In this document: positions 1 through 5,920 of the stretch, piece after piece
Numbering within the stretch: position 1 is the first letter of the stretch
How the letters are laid out: every line of letters begins with the position of its first letter
Origin: a virus
Virus record (IMG/VR): IMGVR_UViG_3300040980_000004
Coordinates: 1-23,219 of that record
Strand: one strand, 5' to 3'
DNA: 23,219 nucleotides
Program-made: the position numbers and the translations under genes
Notes under the pieces: model-generated
Databases searched by the model: none
Seen by the model: only the letters and a program-made list of their open reading frames with translations
What the model was told of the DNA's origin: nothing

Positions 1-19
1 GTGTGTCATCGTGACACAC
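1..19. repeat. Perfect 8-bp inverted repeat at the left edge
   Basis: GTGTGTCA and TGACACAC are perfect inverted copies around a 3-base loop (TCG), followed by AATTTT. It lies just before the start of the plus-strand membrane protein gene. It could be an operator (a dyad of the size a dimeric repressor binds) or a weak terminator of something to the left. The T-run is too short and too broken for a confident terminator. The window edge hides the rest of the context. Confidence 0.4.
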
Positions 20-23
20 AATT

Positions 24-356
24 TTGGACGATTGGGAGCATATTCCCCCTAGTGGGTATAGCCTCACCCTCATGATTATCATTTTTCTCCTGCTCGGCGT
101 GTTGGTGTTCTTCGGTGCGGTCGTGTTCTTTGTCTTCGGTGGCTTGTTCAAGGTGGAGAGTGACCAGAAGAAAGCCGAGAGCGACGCTGAGCGGATATTG
201 GATGCAGCATTCGATGGGCGTCCTAACGTTACGTTCAATACCCACATGCGAACGCTGAAATATGAGACCGTTATTTTGGGCGCTAAGGGGCGGGGCTATA
301 AGCTCACACATCAGGTGGGCAACCAGTACGGCACCCTCATGTTTGAGAAGACGTAG
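24..356 (+). CDS. Small single-span membrane protein, unknown function
   Basis: A 110-residue plus-strand protein read from the TTG at 24. An in-frame stop at 12-14 means the start must lie after it; the alternative is ATG at 72, which begins directly in the hydrophobic segment. Residues about 15-41 form one long, very hydrophobic stretch (LMIIIFLLLGVLVFFGAVVF and on), followed by a charged, probably cytoplasmic, alpha/beta tail of about 70 residues with no motif I recognise. It converges on the lysis genes, whose terminator lies just beyond its stop. No clear ribosome site precedes TTG 24, and a TATAGC sits at 57-62 before ATG 72, so the start is unsettled. Its place beside the lysis cassette and its opposite orientation suggest a separately expressed accessory gene, for example superinfection exclusion or another lysogen-expressed membrane function. 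That is inference only. Confidence 0.65.
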   Translation: MDDWEHIPPSGYSLTLMIIIFLLLGVLVFFGAVVFFVFGGLFKVESDQKKAESDAERILDAAFDGRPNVTFNTHMRTLKYETVILGAKGRGYKLTHQVGNQYGTLMFEKT

Positions 357-369
357 CCCCCTTGAACGC

Positions 370-407
370 AAAAAAGCCCCCGTCCAACCGTGAGGCTGGG
401 CGGGGGC
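370..407 (-). terminator. Strong intrinsic terminator ending the late operon
   Basis: GCCCCCG (376-382) pairs with CGGGGGC (401-407). On the minus strand the stem is followed directly by six T (complement of A 370-375). It lies about 50 bases past the last minus-strand mini-gene and marks the end of the leftward late transcript. There is no T-run on the plus side, so it should not stop the plus-strand gene efficiently. Confidence 0.85.
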
Positions 408-459
408 GATCTTCGGGTAACAGCGGAGTCTACTATTTTGCGACAAACTCTGCACACAT

Positions 460-528
460 TTATTGGCAGGATTCGCAGTCGTATTCGTCTTGCGGGTCTA
501 CGGGCACTTCGTACTGTGGGCCGCTCAC
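460..528 (-). CDS. 22-residue mini-protein downstream of the holin
   Basis: GTG at 528 overlaps the holin stop in a GTGA, and the frame runs 22 codons to TAA at 460-462. The product is acidic and Pro/Tyr-rich (N-terminus SGPQYEVPVDP) and ends in a CESCQ motif with two Cys two residues apart. The tight stop/start overlap, the position before the late terminator and the non-random ending support a real gene. I have the impression that similar tiny proteins occur at the 3' end of lysis cassettes in other actinophages, but could not check this. Its function is unknown; a metal- or disulfide-linked dimer is one possibility from the C-x-x-C pair. No other reading frame here is better supported. Confidence 0.55.
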   Translation of the reverse strand: MSGPQYEVPVDPQDEYDCESCQ

Positions 529-878
529 TCGCCAACGACCGGGATTGCCGGGTCGACGGGTGCGGAGATCGCGCCAGACGTGATAACAGCCGGTGTGCCG
601 AACGTTCCAACGTTCATTACCCCGGACGAGGCGACAACTGGTGCGACTACTGGTGCCACAATTTTGGTTGTGGACGACTTGAGGTAACCGGCGATGGTTG
701 CCACGATGGTTGCGATCGCCACGGCCAGGGTCGGGTCAATGTGCACGCCGACATAATCTGCGGCCCCCACAATCAGGGTTCCCGTAAGCCCGGTGGCAAG
801 GAACGCGAGCACCTTGGGTTCGATGTCACCCCACGCCCGCTTTAGAACGTTCTTCGTGATGGTATTGACAATGGTCAT
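525..878 (-). CDS. Holin-like membrane protein
   Basis: A 117-residue protein with two hydrophobic segments at about residues 22-41 and 49-66, separated by a short turn (YVGVHIDP). A charged amphipathic N-terminus (KRAWGDIEPK) precedes them, and a Val/Ala/Pro-rich tail of about 50 residues follows. This fits small phage holins, which oligomerise in the inner membrane and release or activate the endolysin at the end of infection. AAGGAG sits 6 bases before the ATG. It lies 10 bases after a coiled-coil membrane protein and two genes after a lysin, the usual order of a lysis cassette. The GTGA overlap with the following mini-gene suggests translational coupling. The assignment rests on topology and context; the long non-membrane tail is somewhat unusual. 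Confidence 0.75.
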   Translation of the reverse strand: MTIVNTITKNVLKRAWGDIEPKVLAFLATGLTGTLIVGAADYVGVHIDPTLAVAIATIVATIAGYLKSSTTKIVAPVVAPVVASSGVMNVGTFGTPAVITSGAISAPVDPAIPVVGE

Positions 879-888
879 GGGCTGCTCC

Positions 889-1251
889 TTAGGGCTTGAA
901 AATGAGGTAGAAGGACAAAACGCCGCTCGCGACCGCGCCGATGGCGGTGAGGACAGCGAATAGGCGGGTTATCGGTGACCATGCCTGTTCCGTTTTCGCG
1001 ACCTCCGCGCGACTGGTGGCCTCCTGCGCTTCTTTCGCGTCTTTCAACGCGCTAGCGGTGGCGATCACCGTCGCCGCGGATGAGGTGGCGTTCAGGTCGA
1101 GGCGTTGCACCGATAGTTGCAGTTCCCCGAGAACGGTTTCGTGCCGGTCAACCCGGACGATGACACCCCCCAACCTGTCGTTGACATTGTTAAGAGTTCC
1201 CTCCATCCGTGCGAGGGTTACGGCAACCATTTCGGACTCTGGTTCAGGCAT
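889..1251 (-). CDS. Coiled-coil protein with C-terminal membrane anchor (XhlA-like, lysis region)
   Basis: A 120-residue protein. Residues about 10-90 are polar and predicted helical or coiled coil (for example RMEGTLNNVNDRLGGVIVRV), followed by one membrane segment at about 96-117 and a short FKP end. This layout resembles XhlA-type and other single-span lysis-associated phage proteins that partner a holin. The start is ATG with AAAGGG upstream. It is separated from the upstream lysin by a terminator-like hairpin (1289-1334) and from the holin by 10 bases. Its most likely role is a second holin, antiholin or pinholin-like regulator at the membrane. Sequence alone cannot decide which. Confidence 0.65.
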   Translation of the reverse strand: MPEPESEMVAVTLARMEGTLNNVNDRLGGVIVRVDRHETVLGELQLSVQRLDLNATSSAATVIATASALKDAKEAQEATSRAEVAKTEQAWSPITRLFAVLTAIGAVASGVLSFYLIFKP

Positions 1252-1288
1252 GGGGTGACCCTTTCGGGGGTATAGGATCGGGCATAGG

Positions 1289-1334
1289 AAAAGCCCCGCA
1301 AGAGATGACCGGGCGTTAGATGGCTATGCGGGGT
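1289..1334 (-). terminator. Terminator-like hairpin between lysin and lysis-membrane genes
   Basis: GCCCCGCA (1293-1300) pairs with TGCGGGG (1327-1333) plus flanking A/T pairs around a loop of about 26 bases. Minus-strand T follows (complement of A 1289-1292). The stem overlaps the lysin stop codon. The T-run is only four bases, so partial termination or mRNA 3'-end protection is as likely as full termination. Confidence 0.6.
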
Positions 1335-1984
1335 TAGTAGTACGGGAGCAGCCGTGCGGTTCCGGCGATGGTTGTGAGTTGATCACTGGTCAGGTTAACA
1401 ACGATGGGTGCACCCCACTGGGCAAGGTTCGTCAGGTAGGAGAAGTTGGTCGGGTCGGACCAGATGACCCCGAACGTTTCCCCGAGGGTGAAAATTGTTC
1501 CGTGGTTGTTGTAATTCTTGGGCATGTCGTCGTCCTTCGGGGTGTCAGGTGTGATTGGTGTTCCGCCAGAACTTGCAGTGCTTGTAATCCCGGTGAGGGT
1601 GTATCCGCCGAACGTTCCCGCCCACCCCACGTAGGGGCGCCGGGTTTGCGCGGCACGGTGCGCGATCGTCGTAATCCCGGTGAGGCCACTGCCCGGATAG
1701 TCCGTCGCGGCGAGACGGCCGCCGCCGAGGGAAATGGTCACGTCGCCCTTGTTGTTGCCATCCGCACGGATACCGAAATACACGGGAACACCAGCGGGGG
1801 GTGACGGGTCGGGGCCGTGCTTGTCGGCCGAGCTCAGCCACGAATCGTAGGCCGTATCGCCGCCCGGGGTGAGGAAATGGTGCCCGCCGTATGCCAACCA
1901 CACGTAGTGGAGGCACTCGGATGGGGTGACAGATTTGAACCCCAGCAGCCGTTGCGCTGCACCTGTTGCGTCGATTGACGGCAT
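1334..1984 (-). CDS. Endolysin-like peptidase (NlpC/P60- or CHAP-like), copy B
   Basis: A 216-residue protein. The N-terminal domain (about 1-125) has a Cys in the motif PSECLHYVW (Cys24), a GDVTISLGGGRLAATDYP strand-turn (80 onward) and RPYVGW (about 116-121), the layout of papain-like phage lysins that cleave peptidoglycan peptides. A Ser/Thr/Gly/Pro linker (about 132-150) leads to a C-terminal domain with YNNHGTI that resembles the wall-binding end of the paralogue at 5921-6679. Where related lysins typically have G-H-(V/I) this copy has G-D-V, so the catalytic His may be missing or replaced. The start is ATG with AAGGAG 6 bases upstream. There is no signal peptide, so export would depend on the holin two genes downstream. 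Its place before two lysis-membrane genes makes this the likelier lysis enzyme of the pair. Confidence 0.75.
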   Translation of the reverse strand: MPSIDATGAAQRLLGFKSVTPSECLHYVWLAYGGHHFLTPGGDTAYDSWLSSADKHGPDPSPPAGVPVYFGIRADGNNKGDVTISLGGGRLAATDYPGSGLTGITTIAHRAAQTRRPYVGWAGTFGGYTLTGITSTASSGGTPITPDTPKDDDMPKNYNNHGTIFTLGETFGVIWSDPTNFSYLTNLAQWGAPIVVNLTSDQLTTIAGTARLLPYY

Positions 1985-2009
1985 CGTTCTCCTTCAGGTG
2001 GGAAATGCG

Positions 2010-2034
2010 AAAAGCCCCGCGGGTGACGGGGCTT
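2010..2034 (-). terminator. Intrinsic terminator between tailspike and lysin genes
   Basis: AAGCCCCG (2012-2019) and CGGGGCTT (2027-2034) are perfect inverted copies with a 7-base loop. The minus strand continues as TTTTCGC. It sits in the 69-base space between the tailspike-like gene and lysin copy B. It shares the AAAAGCCCCGC core with the hairpin at 1289-1334. Confidence 0.7.
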
Positions 2035-2053
2035 GATGGTCAAGCGGATGGGC

Positions 2054-3358
2054 CTATAGGGTGATCCAGTTCGCGGCGGGGAGTTGTTGGCTGACGAAGG
2101 TTTGCGACGCCCATTGCACTAGGGTTACCGTCGTTCCGCCATCGATCGGGTCAACGGATGTCGCTACCGTGATCGTCGTAGCTGCCACATTTTTTACGGT
2201 AATGCGTGTCCCTGGTGACCTGTATGCGACGGCGGGGAGGATGAAGGTGCCGCCTGCTGCGAGGTTGGCGATAATCACCTTTCCTTCGTCCGTGTTGTCG
2301 AAGGTTTTCGCAGCGGTCAGAACTTTTGGCCCTGGGGTGCGCACTATCCGATTCAATGTGGTGCCGGTGAGGGCTTCGACTATCGCGTCAACATTCACCC
2401 CGCCACGAATCTCATTTCCCGTGCTGCCGGTTTGCCACCTGACGCTCGGTGTTCCGGCGCTTTCATATCTGGCATGGTCGAAGAGGTTGTTGTTCCCGTA
2501 GCATTCGATGGTTGCTTCGCAGGTGCCGCCTGAGTCTTCGAGCGCGGGCTCGTGGAAAGTCCACCCGTCGATGATCTGGGAGACATTGCTGATCAGGATG
2601 TGCCGGGTCCCGACAACCGTTGCGCCTTCTGCCGAGTCAAAATTGAACGACCCGCCAAAAACTTCATTCTGGTTCGCGTAGCCCGAAATGTTGTCGGTCG
2701 TGACGACCAGGTTTCGCTTGTTGTTGAGAAGCGTCCCAAGAAAGAACTTGGAATAAGTGACCCCGCCGCCGACACCTTGTCCGTAGAACTGCAAACCGGT
2801 TTCGAAATTGCGAATCTCGCCCACGTAGACAGTGCAGTCGGAGGTGTTCGTGACCTGCACGCCGATCGAACCTGCGACCTCCGCCCAGCCGACAACCGTC
2901 TTCGCCAACGCGATCACATAGGGGGTATGGATGACCTTCCGCGAGATGCTCGCAGGCGGATTCCCGACCGTGATAGCCGTACCCGTCCCCGTGTAATTGA
3001 ACACGGCGCGGGACAAGTCAGCGTTATCGGAAAGAACAATCCCCGTCGCGATCTTGTATTGGCTTGCGTTACTAACTATCGGAACACCCGCAGCAGACGC
3101 AGCATTGACCGCCGTCTGAATCGCCGCCGCGCACTCGGTGACGCCCGTCGGATCGACACCTGCCGCAGTCTGGAGATCAATAGAGAGCGTGCCACGTTTT
3201 TCATACCGTGCATCGGCAGCCGTCTGTGTTGCGCTCGCCGCCCCCACATACCCGGCAACCGTCGAATCCGCAGCGGTCGTGTCGAGTTTCCCTAGCAGGG
3301 TGGCGTCGATGAGGTTGTGTGCTGTAACGTGTCCGAGGTCACCAATGTTGTATGTCAT
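2054..3358 (-). CDS. Tailspike-like receptor-binding protein (beta-helix)
   Basis: A 434-residue protein. The N-terminal 60 residues (ending near AADARYEKRG) resemble short attachment or linker modules of phage fibres. Residues about 70-330 have the start of a pectate-lyase-like right-handed beta-helix (an AAIQTAVNAA helix followed by many short strands with N/G/T turns such as NNNLFDHARY). The last 80 residues form a beta-rich cap with TITV and QTFVS strands. Such proteins bind or depolymerise host surface glycans. It is the last structural gene before the lysis genes. The start is ATG with GGAG upstream. It is separated from the fibre gene by an oppositely oriented insert (3423-3911). I see no certain glycosidase active-site pair, so an enzymatic role is open. 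Confidence 0.65.
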   Translation of the reverse strand: MTYNIGDLGHVTAHNLIDATLLGKLDTTAADSTVAGYVGAASATQTAADARYEKRGTLSIDLQTAAGVDPTGVTECAAAIQTAVNAASAAGVPIVSNASQYKIATGIVLSDNADLSRAVFNYTGTGTAITVGNPPASISRKVIHTPYVIALAKTVVGWAEVAGSIGVQVTNTSDCTVYVGEIRNFETGLQFYGQGVGGGVTYSKFFLGTLLNNKRNLVVTTDNISGYANQNEVFGGSFNFDSAEGATVVGTRHILISNVSQIIDGWTFHEPALEDSGGTCEATIECYGNNNLFDHARYESAGTPSVRWQTGSTGNEIRGGVNVDAIVEALTGTTLNRIVRTPGPKVLTAAKTFDNTDEGKVIIANLAAGGTFILPAVAYRSPGTRITVKNVAATTITVATSVDPIDGGTTVTLVQWASQTFVSQQLPAANWITL

Positions 3359-3387
3359 GCGGGGTCTCCAAAATGGTGAGAATCTAA

Positions 3388-3416
3388 TTGCTAATCCGGG
3401 GTAGACCGGTTAGTAT
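3388..3416 (+). promoter_or_regulatory. Sigma70-type promoter of the moron-like gene, predicted leaderless
   Basis: TTGCTA (3388-3393) and TAGTAT (3411-3416) lie exactly 17 bases apart. Each matches four of six bases of the -35 (TTGACA) and -10 (TATAAT) consensus. The expected start, about 7 bases after the -10, falls at 3422-3424, on the ATG at 3423. No ribosome site precedes that ATG, which fits a leaderless mRNA, a form common in actinobacteria. Confidence 0.6.
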
Positions 3417-3422
3417 TTGCGT

Positions 3423-3911
3423 ATGAGCATCAAAACGTGGGTTATCATCAGTGCCGCCGCAGTCATCGCTGTAGGTGGGTCCGCTGTTGCCTACGCGCAC
3501 CCGCTGCAAACCCCGCAGGCACAACACTTCGTAATCCACGACCTGCCCGTTACCGCTGCGGACTCCCCAACGTCACCGGATGCCCTCGCCGCAGCCACCA
3601 CCACCGCTCAGACGGACGCAGCAGCAGCCCTCGCCGCACAGGAAGCCGCCGTAGCCGCACAAGCCGCAGTGGATGCAGTAGCCGCACAGGCAGCCGCTGA
3701 TGCTGCCGCGAAAGCCGCCGCAGTGAAAGCACCCGTCAAACGGAGCGCCACCACAAACACCAGCACGGCTGGCCCGGTGAAGTGCCCAGCAGGGAGTCAG
3801 GCCAACAGTGGCGATGCCGGAAACGACACCTCGTGCTTCCCCGTCATTTGCTTCACCATCGTGCTTCCGGACCCGGCCCACCCGGAGTGCGTCACCCCGT
3901 TCAAGCCGTAG
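3423..3911 (+). CDS. Exported Ala-rich protein with Cys-containing tail (moron-like)
   Basis: A 162-residue plus-strand protein from ATG 3423; a TTG two codons earlier is possible but less fitting. Residues 1-25 are a typical signal peptide (Lys4, a hydrophobic core IISAAAVIAVGG, then AYA before His26). The mature part has a short Thr/Pro segment, then about 50 residues of Ala-rich helix (repeats of AAQAAVDA type), a Lys-rich joint (KAPVKRS) and a tail with four Cys (CPAGSQ, CFPVICF, ECVTP). It resembles secreted actinobacterial proteins more than virion parts. It lies opposite to all neighbours, between the fibre gene (3' ends overlap by 11 bases) and the tailspike gene (64 bases, divergent). 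With its own promoter it looks like a moron expressed in the lysogen. A role at the cell surface, such as blocking superinfection, is inference; I recognise no family. Confidence 0.7.
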   Translation: MSIKTWVIISAAAVIAVGGSAVAYAHPLQTPQAQHFVIHDLPVTAADSPTSPDALAAATTTAQTDAAAALAAQEAAVAAQAAVDAVAAQAAADAAAKAAAVKAPVKRSATTNTSTAGPVKCPAGSQANSGDAGNDTSCFPVICFTIVLPDPAHPECVTPFKP

Positions 3912-4680
3912 GGGGCTCTAGCACCTTCAGCCGTGCGTTAAGCGCCTGGACGGTGGCAATCAATGCTGGGACCAACTGTGAGTAGTTGATTGACAGGGGC
4001 GCGCCGTTCTCGTCCAGAGGTGCGACATCGGGGCCGAACCCGGCCTCGTAGACTTCCTCTGCGATAAGGAATTGTTTCAACGGTTCGTCTTCGGCATCCC
4101 AAACGTACCGTCCCAGCATCGGTTTCAGGCTGAGTAGCGGGTCAATGTCCGAGAGCGGAATCAGGTCCTTCTTGGAATCCCGAGTTGATGCAGAGACTCC
4201 AATGGTTCCATCGTTGTTGATCCACATCGCCTGATAGCCAGTGACTACATGGTAGGCAAAAGATCCCGGGGACTTGAACGCAGAAGCCGACACCACCTGG
4301 CCGCTCGCGTTGACATTGACAACCCCGAGGTCGGTGCCCACAGTCGCTGGTCCTGTGACTGCGACAGACGCGCCGGTGATCGCACCGCCAGCAGCAATTG
4401 TTGTACCTGCGGAGAGTGCTGCGGTTGCCGTGACATTCGCTGCCGACAGGGTTCCGGTCGGCAGGGTGATCGTGCCGCCACTATCAACAACGATCGACCC
4501 GCCACCAGTGACGATGATCGAGCCGCCGTCAGTGACGGACAGGCCACCCTTGCCGACCTGCGACTGACCCAACGACTGCGCGGAATCCTGCTCCTGTGCG
4601 TTGCGTTGCACGTCACGCTGCAACCGGATTGCTTTATCCGGGTCGGGGACAGAGTTAGTGATTGAACCGGGACTAAGCAT
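3901..4680 (-). CDS. Tail fibre with S74 intramolecular chaperone domain
   Basis: A 259-residue protein. Residues 1-45 are polar; about 45-130 form Gly/Val/Thr repeats (GGSIIVTGGGSIVV and similar), a probable trimeric beta-structure. Residues about 160-255 match the peptidase S74 intramolecular chaperone: ASTRDSKKDL with Ser165 and Lys170 at the spacing of the self-cleavage site, then FLIAEEVYEAG, INYSQLVPALIATVQALNAR and a final coiled coil. This domain folds trimeric fibres and usually cuts itself off. ATG at 4680 overlaps the upstream hub gene by 8 bases, implying coupled translation. At under 260 residues it is short for a fibre and may form a stub or adaptor. Its 3' end overlaps the convergent moron-like gene by 11 bases. 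Confidence 0.8.
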   Translation of the reverse strand: MLSPGSITNSVPDPDKAIRLQRDVQRNAQEQDSAQSLGQSQVGKGGLSVTDGGSIIVTGGGSIVVDSGGTITLPTGTLSAANVTATAALSAGTTIAAGGAITGASVAVTGPATVGTDLGVVNVNASGQVVSASAFKSPGSFAYHVVTGYQAMWINNDGTIGVSASTRDSKKDLIPLSDIDPLLSLKPMLGRYVWDAEDEPLKQFLIAEEVYEAGFGPDVAPLDENGAPLSINYSQLVPALIATVQALNARLKVLEPPTA

Positions 4681-5917
4681 TGAACGCTCCCGTCGAGGAC
4701 ACAAGAATGGGGGTAATGATCGGTGTGTTGTCCAACGTCCGCTCCCACCCTGCGACACGAGCCACACCGTCCAAACCACCAGGGACCGATGGGACAGAAT
4801 CGACCCCGAACGGATTCACCAGAACAGCTCCCGACGCCCCGAACTGATCCGTGAACGTATCAATGAACAGGTCGTACGCTATTTTCGTGGTCGGGTCGGG
4901 AACAATCCCACCAAGGACATAACCGATGTCGTCACCGAGGAACCAGTCAGCCCCGAACTTCGGCGCGCCATCAACGAACACGGACATTGACAGGGCCGTA
5001 GATCCGGCGAACATGGTTGACACCGCGTTCTGCGCATACGTGGTCAACGTGGTCACATCGGAGATTGTTGTGGATGGTGTCCACCGGTACTCGACGGTGG
5101 GCATGTCCACGTCGAACTGGGTCGAATGCGGCGACTGGTTGACGGAGGTACCCTGACCGGTGGAATACGCCATGGCATCGTTCGCACCCGCACCGACCGA
5201 ATAGTCTTCGATCAGCTCGAACCCGGTCCCATATTTGGACGGGAACTCGAACGTCGCCGCAGGACCAAGCGCGCCCGCAGCAGACCCGATCCGATCCCCC
5301 ACATACGCAACAGGGGTGAGACGTTCCGGGTTCGACTGCCACTCCCACCCGGTAGTCCACTCCGCACCACCAATGACACCCATGATGTCTTGCATGGCCG
5401 AATAGACGGTTTTGTTGTCCTGATCGGCATATGTGTGATCACGGAGCGCACCGGTGCCCGCGGTCACATACTGCACCCGAACAGGGATACCCGGCAAACC
5501 ACCAGCACCCTCGAGAACGTACGAGTTGATCAGGTCCGCAATGATGTCGTTCTGACCCGTGGCCGTGTACGTTTTCCCGCGAATGTAACGGCGGTCGAAA
5601 TAGGATTCGATCGTCATCAGGTCGAGGGTGATGAAATCCTCATGCGTCCTCGTGCGCCGGTTGATCCGATACCCGATCAGTGGCGTTCCGTGCGCTGCAT
5701 CGTTCGGGTTGTCCTCCGTCAAAATGATGTGCGCCGCGTTCTTCTTCGTCGCACGCAACCAATCCGGGGGCGCATCCTTCTGGTTGATCGGCAGAGTCGC
5801 AGTGATCGACTCATACCGGCCAATGGTCTGCTTCACCGCCCCCTGCACGGCGAGAAGCGGCAGGTCAGCAAGAATCCGACCCGTCCGCGCCTCAGTTGAC
5901 AACCAAGAGAGTCCCAT
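4673..5917 (-). CDS. Tail-associated / baseplate hub protein (Tal-like minor tail protein)
   Basis: A 414-residue protein. It starts MGLSWLSTEARTGRILADLP and continues with the beta-barrel-like pattern (ITATLPINQ, GTPLIGYRI, DFITLDLMTIESYF) seen in actinophage hub proteins related to the gp27/Tal fold. The segment around TAVQ-like TVYSAMQDIMGVIGGAEWTT and a DDIGYVLGG barrel strand near the C-terminus support this. Such proteins form the trimeric cap of the tail tube below the distal tail protein and bear the fibres. It follows the lysin-like gene by only 3 bases, with no clear ribosome site, so its translation is probably coupled. The fibre gene overlaps its end by 8 bases. No peptidase domain is appended here, which fits the lysin-like activity being a separate upstream gene. 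Confidence 0.7.
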   Translation of the reverse strand: MGLSWLSTEARTGRILADLPLLAVQGAVKQTIGRYESITATLPINQKDAPPDWLRATKKNAAHIILTEDNPNDAAHGTPLIGYRINRRTRTHEDFITLDLMTIESYFDRRYIRGKTYTATGQNDIIADLINSYVLEGAGGLPGIPVRVQYVTAGTGALRDHTYADQDNKTVYSAMQDIMGVIGGAEWTTGWEWQSNPERLTPVAYVGDRIGSAAGALGPAATFEFPSKYGTGFELIEDYSVGAGANDAMAYSTGQGTSVNQSPHSTQFDVDMPTVEYRWTPSTTISDVTTLTTYAQNAVSTMFAGSTALSMSVFVDGAPKFGADWFLGDDIGYVLGGIVPDPTTKIAYDLFIDTFTDQFGASGAVLVNPFGVDSVPSVPGGLDGVARVAGWERTLDNTPIITPILVSSTGAFNA

Positions 5918-5920
5918 CGG

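Noticed and set aside
6-455. 149-codon minus-strand open frame at the left edge
   Set aside because: It runs through the late terminator and antisense to the membrane protein. It has no domain, no ribosome site and atypical composition.
3573-3881. Cys/Gly-rich 102-codon minus-strand frame
   Set aside because: It is the antisense of the Ala-rich repeat of the exported protein; GCN codons read backwards give the Gly/Cys pattern.
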